Shown here piece after piece: positions 46,125 to 55,840 of a stretch of 64,000 nucleotides of DNA (positions are counted from its first letter, which is position 1; each line of letters begins with the position of its first letter). The notes beneath the pieces were generated by a model. It was not told where the DNA came from, searched no databases, and saw only the letters and a list, made by a program, of their open reading frames with translations. The stretch is from Prochlorococcus marinus str. MIT 1214 (GTDB lineage Bacteria; Cyanobacteriota; Cyanobacteriia; PCC-6307; Cyanobiaceae), in NCBI RefSeq assembly GCF_027359355.1, contig NZ_CP114777.1, forward strand, positions 1,116,001 through 1,180,000, read 5' to 3'. The translations under genes were made by a program, and so were the position numbers.

Positions 46125-47036
46125 TTAAAGCTGATTAATCCATTCTAAAAGAGCAGAATTAACCTGATCGGGAACTTCATCATGTGGACAATGGCCAGCA
46201 TCCAAAATAACTTCTTTTGTATTTTCAGGTGTGTGTTTTTTGTAAGTAGCCCTTTTACCAGGTGCATTCATCCAAGGATCTCTATTACCCCAGAGCAATA
46301 GCAATGGTGACTTTAACTGAGCGAACAACTCATCGAGTGGTCTTCCCTGAGGTCCTGCAGGATCAAAAACACTTTTGAAGACGTTAAAAGCACCAGAATC
46401 CAAAGATGGTTTTCGGATCGCTTCTACTAGTTCATCATCAACATTTGATGAATCAATATAAACTTGGTTTAAAGTACGTTTAATTGTTGAGGGCTGTCTA
46501 AGGTTTTCAAAAATTATTCTTTGCAATAAAGCATTTTTGAGAAAGATACCAGCAACAGTCTTTCTAGCTGTAGCCCAAAAGCCTTTCGTTGGTTTCTTAT
46601 CTTCGCTAAAATAACCAGCAGCATTTAATAAAACCACGCCCGCCGCCTCAGAACCTAAAGCAGCTCCACTAGCAAGCGCGGCATATCCCCCCAGTGAGTT
46701 GCCTACAAGTATTGTTGGTCTCCCAATATTTTCTTTAACGTAAGCGACTATTTGATCTTTCCAAAGTGGGCCTCCATAAGCAAGACCACGAGGTTTAGAG
46801 CTTTTACCAAATCCAAGAAGATCTAAGGCGTGAACTTCATACTCCTTTCCAAGTACTGGTAAGTTGTGCCTCCAATGCGTAGTAGAGGCACCAAAGCCAT
46901 GGATTAATAGAATTGCTGGCCCTTTTTCTTCATCGGTCTGGCTGTTATGAGCTTCAGGAATAATGCTCAAACTATGCACAGAATGACCTAAGAATTTCCA
47001 ATCAGAAAGATTTTTTTCTACAACTGAGGAAACCAT
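46125..47036 (-). CDS. Alpha/beta hydrolase
   Basis: A 303-aa serine hydrolase of the canonical alpha/beta fold; substrate unknown. It has the oxyanion region ILLIHGFGASTTHWRHNLP, nucleophile elbow GNSLGGYAAL (G-x-S-x-G), a cap domain between about 165 and 230, the Asp in LLWGNRDPWMNAPG and the final His in DAGHCPHDEVPDQV. The ATG is downstream of the antiporter gene on the same strand. Cyanobacterial homologues are often labelled haloalkane dehalogenase-like or esterase; sequence alone does not decide. Confidence 0.9.
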   Translation of the reverse strand: MVSSVVEKNLSDWKFLGHSVHSLSIIPEAHNSQTDEEKGPAILLIHGFGASTTHWRHNLPVLGKEYEVHALDLLGFGKSSKPRGLAYGGPLWKDQIVAYVKENIGRPTILVGNSLGGYAALASGAALGSEAAGVVLLNAAGYFSEDKKPTKGFWATARKTVAGIFLKNALLQRIIFENLRQPSTIKRTLNQVYIDSSNVDDELVEAIRKPSLDSGAFNVFKSVFDPAGPQGRPLDELFAQLKSPLLLLWGNRDPWMNAPGKRATYKKHTPENTKEVILDAGHCPHDEVPDQVNSALLEWINQL

Positions 47037-47152
47037 TTAAGAATAATCTGACATTTCTAGATCCTAGTAAATCATTGATATAAAGAGATTAGTGATTTTA
47101 TTTCTTTTTTTCGAAATTTCCTCACCTTTTTGGAAAGAGTTTTCGATAATTT

Positions 47153-48526
47153 CTAAACTAATCCCACTGGATCAGCTGCGATCTCATCAGGAATAGAATT
47201 ACCTCCTGAAGGGGGTTTATCTTTCAAAACGACTCTTAGCAAAACAGGCGCTAAAAATGTTGTTCCAATAACCATTAATAATATTGCAGCTTCAAGGGAA
47301 GGGGTAAGCAAACCAGCACTTGTTCCCAATCCTAAAAAAATCAATCCGACCTCACCACGAGGCATCATTCCCAAGCCAACTACTAATCGATTTGTTGGTT
47401 TATCAATTACAAAGCACCAACCAGCAGCAATTTTCCCAACAATTGCGACAATGAATAAGAAACCAGCAACAATAAGAGCAGAGCGACTTTGTGGATCAAG
47501 AGGATTGATTACAGAAAGATCCATACCTGCTCCAACAAGCACAAAGAAAATAGTTGCGAATAGCGATACCAATGGCAAAACAGATTGTTGAATTGCGTGA
47601 TTATTTTTTGAACTACTTAGTATCAATCCAGCAGCAAACGCACCCAAAGCAGCTTCTAAACCAATAGCAGTAGCGACAAAACAGCTTAAGACTAAAATCA
47701 CGAAAGAAGCTACAACCACAGCTCCTGGAGCTTTAAGTCTCTCAAGCAACCAATCAAAAGCTGGGGCAGCTGTACGACTCAAAGCAATTGCAGCAAATAC
47801 AAAAACAGTTGCAGCTAATACTAATTTAACAATGGGAGCAATCTGCAATGATCCTCCAGTAGCAAGAGCTACTACAACTGCAAGAATCACAATTCCGAGT
47901 ATGTCATCTAATACTGCTGCGCCAATAACAATTTGGCCCTCACGAGTTTTTAAATAACCAAGTTCACCAAAAACACTTGCAGTAATACCGATACTCGTCG
48001 CGGTCATTGATGCACCAGCAAATATCGCAGGAATAATATCTACTTGAAAAATAAACATTAATCCAAAAGTTCCAAAAGCAAAAGGCAAAATCACACCTGC
48101 CATTGCAACAGTAAAAGCTTGCGCTCCAACTGCTACAAGTTCCTCTAATTCACTTTCCAGACCAGTTAGAAATAACAACGCATATAGCCCTAAAGTTGCT
48201 ACTGCTTGTAATGATGGAAAAGTTTCAAAATAAATATCCGGGACTGCTTCTTTTGGTACTGAAGCAAGTGTGCTAATAAGAGAAACAAAACCTTGATTTA
48301 ATTCAGCATGAGCACTTGGGGGCAATAGAAGATGTAAGCCTGAGGCACCAATTAAAACTCCTGCAAGAAGTTCACCTACGATAGTTGGCAAACTTAATCG
48401 AACTAAGATTTCTGCTAAAGTCCTAGCCGCAACAAAGATCATTAAAAAATTAATGACCCCTATAAGTGTTTCAGCGACCTCAACATCATGTGTATTTAGG
48501 GCTGAGACTAAAGGAGTTAATACCAT
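47153..48526 (-). CDS. Na+/H+ antiporter (CPA2, NapA-like)
   Basis: Cation/proton antiporter with about twelve membrane segments. The 457-aa product has the CPA2 core (LSLPTIVGELLAGVLIGASG, TGLESELEELV, MTATSIGITASVFGEL, AVLDDILGIVILAVVVAL); the paired acidic residues in VLDDIL correspond to the two aspartates of the ion site. No C-terminal TrkA-N domain is present, so this is the membrane part alone, like NapA/NhaS3 of Synechocystis. ATG start. Likely role: Na+ homeostasis in seawater. Confidence 0.92.
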   Translation of the reverse strand: MVLTPLVSALNTHDVEVAETLIGVINFLMIFVAARTLAEILVRLSLPTIVGELLAGVLIGASGLHLLLPPSAHAELNQGFVSLISTLASVPKEAVPDIYFETFPSLQAVATLGLYALLFLTGLESELEELVAVGAQAFTVAMAGVILPFAFGTFGLMFIFQVDIIPAIFAGASMTATSIGITASVFGELGYLKTREGQIVIGAAVLDDILGIVILAVVVALATGGSLQIAPIVKLVLAATVFVFAAIALSRTAAPAFDWLLERLKAPGAVVVASFVILVLSCFVATAIGLEAALGAFAAGLILSSSKNNHAIQQSVLPLVSLFATIFFVLVGAGMDLSVINPLDPQSRSALIVAGFLFIVAIVGKIAAGWCFVIDKPTNRLVVGLGMMPRGEVGLIFLGLGTSAGLLTPSLEAAILLMVIGTTFLAPVLLRVVLKDKPPSGGNSIPDEIAADPVGLV

Positions 48527-48690
48527 CAGGTTTTCTAAAAAAGCCTTTTCTTTAAGACATAAATTACCTAATCACAGGGCACATTTGGCATAAGTATCAA
48601 AGGTGACTTAATTAATAAGGTGTGGATCTGAAGTTACTAACTGATTCCTAAAGTTTTATTGGCTAGCGTCCAGAAACATTTGATGCCTTT

Positions 48691-51210
48691 ATGAGCAGCT
48701 CCCAGTCACTAGACCTGCGTCTGCCTACCCCAGGATGCTATGCAGATCCTGTTCGTGCTGGCATGGATGCTGATGCAGTCTTCGATGGAATGACTGAGCA
48801 TCTCTTTTTTACACTTGGCAAACTTGCTACATCGGCAAGTTTGAGAGATCTCTATATGGCTTTAAGCTTTGCTGTTAGGGACAGATTAATGAGTAGATAT
48901 TTAACAAGCCAAGAGACAATCAGAGCAAGACCTCAAAAAACAGTTGCATATCTTTCAGCTGAATTCCTAATAGGGCCTCAACTAAATAATAATTTACTAA
49001 ATCTAGGCATAAAAAAAGAGGCAGAAAAAGCTCTAAAAAGGTTTGGAATTGAATCTCTTAATGAAATATTGGAAGTAGAGGAAGAGCCTGGGCTTGGGAA
49101 TGGAGGATTAGGAAGACTTGCAGCTTGCTATATGGAATCACTTGCAAGTCTTCAGGTCCCTGCAGTGGGATACGGAATAAGGTACGAATTTGGTATTTTC
49201 AACCAATTAATAAGAGATGGTTGGCAAGTAGAAGTTACTGATAAATGGCTCAAAGGTGGCTGGCCCTGGGAATTACCCCAACCAGATGAAGCATGCTTAG
49301 TCGGTTTTGGAGGCCAAACTGAGAGCTATACGGACGACCATGGAAATTATCGCTCTAGATGGATTCCTAGCGAACATGCGATAGGTGTTCCACATGATGT
49401 CCCTGTTCTTGGTTATCGAGTAAATAGTTGTGATCGTTTGAGATTATGGAGAGCTGATGCAACCGAAAGTTTTGATTTTTACGCTTTCAATATTGGCGAT
49501 TACTACGGCGCTGTTGAAGAGAAAGTAGCATCAGAAACTCTTTCAAAAGTTCTATACCCCAATGATGGAACTGATGAGGGAAGAAGATTACGTTTAAAGC
49601 AACAACATTTTTTTGTAAGTTGTTCTTTGCAGGACATGCTTCGAAGTTTAGAAAAGCGATCAATAGCTATTGAGGAATTCCCAAATCACTGGACAGTTCA
49701 ACTGAATGACACGCATCCAGCTATAGCAGTAGCTGAATTAATGAGACTTTTAATTGATCAACATAGGTTGGAGTGGGACAAAGCCTGGGAAATCACAAAT
49801 AGATCTGTTGCTTACACAAACCATACTTTGCTCCCCGAAGCTCTAGAGAAATGGGACCTAAGCCTTTTTAGAAACTTATTACCCAGGCATTTAGAACTTA
49901 TATACGAAATAAATAGGCGATTCTTACAACAAGTAAGACTTAAGTATCCAGGAAATGACTCGATTCTAAGGAAACTCTCAATTGTTGATGAAGATGGTGG
50001 AAAAGCTATTCGCATGGCACATTTAGCAACAATTGGAGCACATCATGTTAACGGAGTAGCTGCGCTACATTCAGATTTAATTAAGAGACAATTACTACCT
50101 GAATTTGCAGAACTTTGGCCTGAAAAATTCACTAACGTCACCAATGGTGTAACTCCACGCAGATGGGTAGCTTTAGCAAACCCAGAACTTTCTAAACTTC
50201 TTGACAAAGAGATCGGTCCAAATTGGATTACTAATATGGAGTTATTACTAAAGTTAGAGAAAAAAGAAAATGACTCTAATTTTTTAGATCTTTTTGCTTC
50301 AGCAAAGCTATCTGGGAAAAGGAAACTCGCTGGTTATATACATAGACAAACTGGGGTTCTTGTCGATCCCTCAAGTTTATTTGATGTTCAAGTTAAAAGA
50401 ATTCATCAGTATAAGAGACAGCATTTAAATGCTTTGCAAGTAATTGCGCAATATCTAAGAATTAAAAATGGAATAACCAAAAATATTGCACCTCGTACGA
50501 TCATTTTTGGAGGTAAAGCGGCTCCTGGTTATTTCATGGCAAAGTTAATGATTAGATTTATCAACGGAATAGCAGATGTAGTTAATGCAGATCCTGATAT
50601 GGATGGATTACTAAGAGTAGTTTTTCTTCCTGATTACAATGTAAAACTTGGTGAGCAAGTTTATCCAGCTACTGATCTCTCTGAGCAAATTTCAACTGCT
50701 GGCAAAGAAGCTTCAGGGACTGGAAACATGAAATTCGCCATGAATGGTGCTTTAACAATTGGTACTCTTGATGGCGCTAATGTAGAAATCAGAGAAAGAG
50801 TAGGCGCAGAAAATTTCTTTTTGTTTGGAAAGACAGAGTCAGAAATTATGGAACTAAGAGATGAAGGATATAGTCCAAATAGCTTTATTGCAGAATCAAA
50901 TGAACTACAAGAAACTCTTAAACTAATAGAAGTTGGGCATTTTAGTAACGGTGATAGTGAGCTATTTAAGCCGATAATAGACATTTTGACAGGGAATGAT
51001 CCTTTCTTTGTTATGGCAGATTTTGATGATTACCTTCGTGCACAAGATGAAGTTAGTAAAGCCTGGAAAAAGAGTAAAAAATGGAACCGAATGGCCTTGC
51101 TAAATACAGCAAGATCAGGTTTTTTCTCATCAGACAGATCAATTAGAGAATATTGTCAATCTATATGGAAAGTGAAACCATTACCTGTAGAAATAAGTTG
51201 TGAAAAATAA
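48691..51210 (+). CDS. glgP: Glycogen phosphorylase
   Basis: PLP-dependent release of glucose-1-phosphate from glycogen, used at night. The 839-aa product has VAYLSAEFLIGPQLNNNLL, GNGGLGRLAACYMESLAS, the catalytic TNGVTPRRWV, VKRIHQYKRQHLN and the PLP-lysine block ASGTGNMKFAMNGALTIGT with LDGANVEI. ATG start. It is divergent from the antiporter and convergent with a small hypothetical gene, four bases between stops. The window carries no glycogen-synthesis gene. Confidence 0.98.
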   Translation: MSSSQSLDLRLPTPGCYADPVRAGMDADAVFDGMTEHLFFTLGKLATSASLRDLYMALSFAVRDRLMSRYLTSQETIRARPQKTVAYLSAEFLIGPQLNNNLLNLGIKKEAEKALKRFGIESLNEILEVEEEPGLGNGGLGRLAACYMESLASLQVPAVGYGIRYEFGIFNQLIRDGWQVEVTDKWLKGGWPWELPQPDEACLVGFGGQTESYTDDHGNYRSRWIPSEHAIGVPHDVPVLGYRVNSCDRLRLWRADATESFDFYAFNIGDYYGAVEEKVASETLSKVLYPNDGTDEGRRLRLKQQHFFVSCSLQDMLRSLEKRSIAIEEFPNHWTVQLNDTHPAIAVAELMRLLIDQHRLEWDKAWEITNRSVAYTNHTLLPEALEKWDLSLFRNLLPRHLELIYEINRRFLQQVRLKYPGNDSILRKLSIVDEDGGKAIRMAHLATIGAHHVNGVAALHSDLIKRQLLPEFAELWPEKFTNVTNGVTPRRWVALANPELSKLLDKEIGPNWITNMELLLKLEKKENDSNFLDLFASAKLSGKRKLAGYIHRQTGVLVDPSSLFDVQVKRIHQYKRQHLNALQVIAQYLRIKNGITKNIAPRTIIFGGKAAPGYFMAKLMIRFINGIADVVNADPDMDGLLRVVFLPDYNVKLGEQVYPATDLSEQISTAGKEASGTGNMKFAMNGALTIGTLDGANVEIRERVGAENFFLFGKTESEIMELRDEGYSPNSFIAESNELQETLKLIEVGHFSNGDSELFKPIIDILTGNDPFFVMADFDDYLRAQDEVSKAWKKSKKWNRMALLNTARSGFFSSDRSIREYCQSIWKVKPLPVEISCEK

Positions 51211-51214
51211 CTAT

Positions 51215-51673
51215 CTACTTATCAGGCAAGTCAGGAGTCTGATGTAATAATCTGTTCAATCTTAATCTATCAACATTTAATGGATCTGGAGCAAGTTCTC
51301 CTGCGATCTCTTTAAATTTATCCTCAATTTCATCAGAAACTTTGACATCAAAAATTCTTTCCATCAAAGCCTCCATAGAATATAGATGAGCATTAATATT
51401 CTCAAGTTCTGAGATTACTTGCGAAATGGTTTTTTCTTTTTTATCAGCAGTACCAGTTTGACAATTCTTGTCAGCTTGATTTGACGAATTTAAATGCAGC
51501 TTTTTTTGAAGATCTTCTAAAACTCTTCCACATAAAGTTCTAAAAGATTGAAGTGCAGCCCAATTTATCTCTTGTTGTTGACGCAAAGTAGGAAACTCTC
51601 TAATCAAACGATCATGTTCCCTATAAAATTTCAAACAATCTGGACATTGGCATGGTTCTTCAGGCACCTTCAT
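51215..51673 (-). CDS. Conserved hypothetical protein with N-terminal cysteines
   Basis: A 152-aa soluble, helical protein. The N-terminus has EPCQCPDCLKFYREHD, a Cys-x-Cys-x2-Cys cluster that could hold zinc, followed by a long amphipathic region (PTLRQQQEINWAALQSFRTL, about residues 28-47) and an acidic segment (SEIEDKFKEIAGELAPD-type) before a basic C-terminus. ATG at 51671-51673 is used; an adjacent in-frame TTG is not needed. It lies 31 bases downstream of the next small gene on the same strand. I recognise no family and assign no function. Confidence 0.6.
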   Translation of the reverse strand: MKVPEEPCQCPDCLKFYREHDRLIREFPTLRQQQEINWAALQSFRTLCGRVLEDLQKKLHLNSSNQADKNCQTGTADKKEKTISQVISELENINAHLYSMEALMERIFDVKVSDEIEDKFKEIAGELAPDPLNVDRLRLNRLLHQTPDLPDK

Positions 51674-51704
51674 CAAGGCAGCTTATAAAGCATCATCGCA
51701 TTTC

Positions 51705-52043
51705 TTAGGCCGACATAGGAGGCTCATTGTTAAATAATTCATCGCTGCCGTCATTGTTATCTAAATCAGTGCTTTCAGGTAGAGGTATTTCTATGCTGGT
51801 AACCACTTGAATGACATCACGTAATCTCATTGAGTCAGCGAACCATCCCATAGCTTGTTCTGTATCACCTTTTCCTTCCGCATCATTAGCTTGATCTTCA
51901 TGTGCTTCTGCTAAAAGTGTTAACCAACATAAACATCTAGCTTGAACAATTGATAAATCTAAATCACTCGGTTGAGAATTAGATATATGCTCACTCTCTT
52001 GTTGAACAAGTAATCGTAAGCGAAGATCGTGAAGCTGGGCCAT
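51705..52043 (-). CDS. Conserved hypothetical protein, 112 aa
   Basis: A small soluble protein starting MAQLHDLRLRLLVQQESE, with a helical central region (IVQARCLCWLTLLAEAHEDQ, about residues 32-51) and a long acidic low-complexity tail rich in Asp, Glu and Asn. The layout resembles picocyanobacterial proteins of unknown function found in this genomic place. It is upstream of the cysteine protein and may share its transcript. ATG start. No enzyme motif is visible. Confidence 0.6.
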   Translation of the reverse strand: MAQLHDLRLRLLVQQESEHISNSQPSDLDLSIVQARCLCWLTLLAEAHEDQANDAEGKGDTEQAMGWFADSMRLRDVIQVVTSIEIPLPESTDLDNNDGSDELFNNEPPMSA

Positions 52044-52143
52044 TTTGACTGATTCACTGTTTCAACGCTAGCGAGAGAGTAAGAATTGTGCACACCCACC
52101 ACATATAGGACTACATATTTTTATTTTTAATTCGTTTTTCGAA

Positions 52144-52217
<74 letters not shown>

Positions 52218-52252
52218 CTGAAATTAATTATGCCTTGAGGCATGATGGAGTT

Positions 52253-52651
52253 GAAAGCAGGGGAGGTGATCGCAATTGAACTTCGGCCAAAGCTGAAGAA
52301 TTCCATTGAGGAAAGTCCGGGCTCCTATTTGGCCAGGCTTGCTGGGTAACTCCCAGTGCGGGTGACCGTGAGGATAGTGCCACAGAAACACACCGCCTAA
52401 TGCTTAATGGGGAAATCCCCACAAGCACGGCAAGGGTGCAAAGGTGCGGTAAGAGCGCACCAGCAGCATCGAGAGGTGCTGGCTAGGTAAACCCCGGCCA
52501 GGAGCAAGGCGAGGGGCGCTGGATGGCCATAGACCTTGCCCCCAAGTAGAGCCGCTTGAGGCTATCGGCAACGTTAGTCCCAGATAGATGATTACCCATT
52601 CACTTTCTAAAGAAAGAAGAATGAACAGAACCCGGCTTATGACCTGCTTTC
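52253..52651 (+). ncRNA. rnpB: RNase P RNA, catalytic subunit
   Basis: About 400 bases of structured RNA. The outer P1 helix pairs GAAAGCAGG (from 52253) with CCTGCTTTC (52643-52651). Conserved core elements are present: GAGGAAAGTCCGGGCTC near the 5' end, CACAGAAACACACCGCCTAA, GGTAAACCCCGGC in the middle, and AGAACCCGGCTTATGACC at the 3' end. Overall order matches the bacterial type-A RNA of cyanobacteria. Ends are taken from the P1 pairing and may be off by a few bases. The RNA frees 5' ends of tRNAs, including those in this window. Confidence 0.95.
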
Positions 52652-52729
52652 ACTTTATTCACTCTAATTCAAGAAATTAAAGTCAAAATCTTACTTTTTT
52701 ATCAATTCAATCATATGCTTTAAATAATT

Positions 52730-53473
52730 ATGAACATCTCAAATCAAAGAATAGAAGAAATAATTAATTTTATTAGAGGTCTAAATTTAGATCAAAAATA
52801 TCAAAAAGAATTTACTAGTAAAAAGTTAAAAAATATTTTGTATATTAATGAATCACTAACTCATAGTTCAGCAAATAGTGAAATTAATTATGAAAAACTT
52901 GAATTTCTTGGGGATGCAGTTCTAAGATTAATTGCATCAGATTTCATAAAAAAAGTATACCCCTATATGCAAGTTGGAGAAAGATCTGAACTTCGTTCAC
53001 ATCTTGTAAGTGATCAATGGCTAGAAGAAGTTGGCAACAAAATAGAGATAAAAAGTGTATTAGTAATTGGCAAAAAAGCTCTTGGAGATAAATCAGCAAA
53101 TTCAACTATTTTGGCAGAGGCAACTGAAGCATTAATAGGAGCCTTATATGAGTGTCTCACTACTTTAGAGCCGATAAAAAATTGGCTTAATCCATTCTGG
53201 GTTGAAACAAGTCAAGAAGTTCTATCTGATCCTCATAAAAAAAATTATAAATCAGCACTTCAGGAATTAACTCAAAGTGTAGGATTTTCAATTCCCGAAT
53301 ACAAAACAATTGAAATCCACAAAAAGCATAACAATCCATCAAGATTTTTATGTAATGTTTATGTCACAAATCGATCAATAGCTGAAGGTCGAGGGAAATC
53401 AATTAAAGAAGCAGAAAAAGATGCAGCAAAAAAGGCATTAAAGTTTTTTGAGAATAATGTTATTAATCTGTAA
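52730..53473 (+). CDS. rnc: Ribonuclease III
   Basis: Double-strand-specific endonuclease for rRNA and antisense RNA processing. The 247-aa product has the signature NYEKLEFLGDAVLRLIASDF with the catalytic Glu/Asp, a second acidic site ILAEATEALIGALYE, and a C-terminal dsRNA-binding domain (about residues 175-245, NYKSALQELTQ ... AEKDAAKKAL). ATG start. It follows rnpB by 78 bases on the same strand, a common RNA-processing neighbourhood, and is followed by ndhS on the opposite strand. Confidence 0.95.
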   Translation: MNISNQRIEEIINFIRGLNLDQKYQKEFTSKKLKNILYINESLTHSSANSEINYEKLEFLGDAVLRLIASDFIKKVYPYMQVGERSELRSHLVSDQWLEEVGNKIEIKSVLVIGKKALGDKSANSTILAEATEALIGALYECLTTLEPIKNWLNPFWVETSQEVLSDPHKKNYKSALQELTQSVGFSIPEYKTIEIHKKHNNPSRFLCNVYVTNRSIAEGRGKSIKEAEKDAAKKALKFFENNVINL

Positions 53474-53498
53474 TTAATTTCTTTGGGAAGGTTATTAA

Positions 53499-53684
53499 TT
53501 AGCTTTTCACGAGATCTTTTAAAGGCAGTGTTAATAATTTATCCCAATTACCACCCTCAAAAAGAACTGCCGCTTTATCACCACTGATTCTTTGCACAAA
53601 CCCTTCATAACCATTGAAAATTGACTCTTGGTTATTAACAGTTACTGTAGTCCCAGGGAGAATAGGATCTTTTGAATTACTCAT
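53499..53684 (-). CDS. ndhS: NAD(P)H-quinone oxidoreductase subunit S
   Basis: Small NDH-1 subunit with an SH3-like fold that shapes the ferredoxin-docking surface of the cyclic electron-flow complex. The 61-aa product contains ILPGTTVTV, GYEGFVQRISGDKAAVLFEG and GNWDKLLTLPL, matching the family. ATG start. It lies between rnc and rimM on the opposite strand and is probably monocistronic. Together with ndhN it confirms photosynthetic NDH-1. Confidence 0.9.
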   Translation of the reverse strand: MSNSKDPILPGTTVTVNNQESIFNGYEGFVQRISGDKAAVLFEGGNWDKLLTLPLKDLVKS

Positions 53685-53731
53685 AATTAAACATATTCAA
53701 ATAAAATGTTAAAAAAATTCTACTCATAAAA

Positions 53732-54262
53732 ATGATCGAAAAAGATAAGTGGATGTTAATTGGGGAAATTGTTGCTCCGCAGGGTTTAAGAGGAGATATT
53801 CGAATTAAACCTAGCAGCGACTTTCCTGAAAGGTTTACAAAACCAGGAAAACGATGGATTCAAAAAACTAATGAATTACCCACTGAAATTAAATTAAAAA
53901 AAGGAACCCTTGTTCCAGGCAAATCAATCTATGTGCTTTCTATAGAAGGAGTATCGAATAGAAGTTCTGCAGAGGAAATTATTGGATGGAAATTAGTCAT
54001 CCCTGTTGATAGCAGACCAACTTTGAATAAAGATGAGTATCATTACTTTGATTTAATTGGTTTAGAGGCAAGAAAAGGCCCCCAAATGACTTTAATTGGT
54101 TATGTAACTGACTTAATCAAAGGAGGGAACGACCTTCTAGAGATAGAGTTAGTTGAAGGTAAAAAAGTTTTAGTACCTTTTGTTAAAGAAATTGTCCCAG
54201 AAATAGAGATCAGAGAAAAATGGCTTCTAATCAACCCCCCCCCTGGCTTATTGGAACTCTAA
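53732..54262 (+). CDS. rimM: Ribosome maturation factor RimM
   Basis: Binds S19 and helps mature the 30S head. The 176-aa product has the N-terminal RimM domain (GEIVAPQGLRGDIRIKPSSD, about 9-28) and a C-terminal PRC-barrel domain (YHYFDLIGLEARKG ... EIVPEIEIREKWLLI). ATG start. Located 52 bases before manC on the same strand. The common trmD/rplS neighbours are absent here. Confidence 0.95.
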   Translation: MIEKDKWMLIGEIVAPQGLRGDIRIKPSSDFPERFTKPGKRWIQKTNELPTEIKLKKGTLVPGKSIYVLSIEGVSNRSSAEEIIGWKLVIPVDSRPTLNKDEYHYFDLIGLEARKGPQMTLIGYVTDLIKGGNDLLEIELVEGKKVLVPFVKEIVPEIEIREKWLLINPPPGLLEL

Positions 54263-54314
54263 AAATCATTCAGATTTTTAATCCTAACCTCAAAAATGGC
54301 TTACAAAGCTCTTC

Positions 54315-55772
54315 ATGGAAATAACTGACAACCAAATAATTCCTGTAATTCTTAGTGGTGGATCAGGTACCAGACTTTGGCCACTATCTAGAGAAAGTTA
54401 TCCCAAGCAATTTCTGGCACTAGATTCACGAACAAAGAAAACTCTTTTGCAGAAAACATATGAAAGACTTGTAGGCTTAAAGGGACTTGAAAACCCAATA
54501 TTGATATGTAATGAAGATCATAGATTTATAGTTGCAGAGCAATTTAGAGAGATAAATACCAAACCTCAAGCAATTATCTTAGAGCCAGTCGGGCGTAACA
54601 CTGCTCCAGCAGTAGCAGTTGCTGCTCTTCAAGCAATTTCTTTAGGCGAAGATCCTTTGCTATTAATTTTGGCAGCTGATCATTTGATAGAAAATATCGC
54701 GGAGTTTCAAAGAGTTATTCACTCTGCAAAAACTTATGCTAGTAATGGAAGACTGGTGACTTTTGGCATTGTTCCGACATCCGCAGAGACTGGTTATGGT
54801 TATATCGAAGCAAAAGAATCGCCTACTCAAGAAGATCAAATAACTGGTTTAGAAATAAACAAATTCATAGAAAAGCCTAATAAAGAAATAGCTGAGAAAC
54901 TAATCAGAGATTCTCGCTACACTTGGAATAGTGGTATGTTCCTTTTTAAAGCGAGTTCAATAATCAATGAATTAGAAAAATTTGCTCCAGAAATAATTAA
55001 TTATTGCAAAATTGCTATTGAAGAAGATGCAAAAGATTTAGATTTTCTTCGATTAGAAGCAGAGTCTTTCAAGAAATGTCCTAAAATTTCGTTAGATATT
55101 GCAGTAATGGAAAAAACAAAACTAGGTACCATCCTACCTTTAAATGCAGGATGGAGTGATGTAGGAAGTTGGAAATCTTTATGGGATATTAGCAAAAAAA
55201 CCACTGATGGAAATTATATCAACGGGAGAGTAATAGCCGAAAAAAGTAAAAACTGTTATTTTAAAAGTGAACAACGCCTAATAGTAGGGATAGGGATAGA
55301 AAATCTAATAATTGTAGATACAAATGATGCTCTATTAGTAGCACATAGAGATCAATCTCAAAGCATCGGAAATATAGTCAAAAGCTTAAGTTCATCAGCC
55401 TTCCCAGAAGGTAAAATGCATAGAAAAATATATAGGCCTTGGGGGAATTACACCACGATAGTTGAGGGAAATAGATGGCTAGTGAAGCTCATAGAAGTAA
55501 AACCAAATGCCTCTCTTTCTTTACAAATGCATCACCATAGAGCTGAACATTGGGTTGTAGTCAATGGAACAGCATTGATAGAAAAAAATGGAGAAAAACA
55601 ACTTCTAAGTGAAAATGAAAGTACATTTATTCCTCTTGGTTGCAAACATAGGTTGAGCAATCCCGGCAAAATGAAACTTGAGCTTATTGAAGTGCAAAGC
55701 GGAACGTATTTAGATGAAGAAGATATTATTCGTTTTGAAGATTCTTATGGCAGAATAAAAAATCTTAATTAA
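54315..55772 (+). CDS. manC: Mannose-1-phosphate guanylyltransferase / mannose-6-phosphate isomerase
   Basis: Makes GDP-mannose for surface polysaccharide, with a fused isomerase domain. The 485-aa product has the guanylyltransferase signature LSGGSGTRLWPLSRESYPKQ near the N-terminus, EPVGRNTAPAVAVAAL, and FIEKPNKEIAEKL, followed by a C-terminal cupin isomerase with SLQMHHHRAEHWVVV. ATG start. It converges on glmS, so mannose and glucosamine nucleotide-sugar supply sit side by side, though on opposite strands. Confidence 0.95.
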   Translation: MEITDNQIIPVILSGGSGTRLWPLSRESYPKQFLALDSRTKKTLLQKTYERLVGLKGLENPILICNEDHRFIVAEQFREINTKPQAIILEPVGRNTAPAVAVAALQAISLGEDPLLLILAADHLIENIAEFQRVIHSAKTYASNGRLVTFGIVPTSAETGYGYIEAKESPTQEDQITGLEINKFIEKPNKEIAEKLIRDSRYTWNSGMFLFKASSIINELEKFAPEIINYCKIAIEEDAKDLDFLRLEAESFKKCPKISLDIAVMEKTKLGTILPLNAGWSDVGSWKSLWDISKKTTDGNYINGRVIAEKSKNCYFKSEQRLIVGIGIENLIIVDTNDALLVAHRDQSQSIGNIVKSLSSSAFPEGKMHRKIYRPWGNYTTIVEGNRWLVKLIEVKPNASLSLQMHHHRAEHWVVVNGTALIEKNGEKQLLSENESTFIPLGCKHRLSNPGKMKLELIEVQSGTYLDEEDIIRFEDSYGRIKNLN

Positions 55773-55840
55773 TAAAAGCTATCGTTTATTAATTACAAAC
55801 ACTCGAAATTAATTAAATAAAATCATTGAGAGTATTAAAA

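Noticed and set aside
52228-52428. 66-codon minus-strand frame
   Set aside because: It lies antisense to the 5' part of RNase P RNA, which explains the sequence fully.
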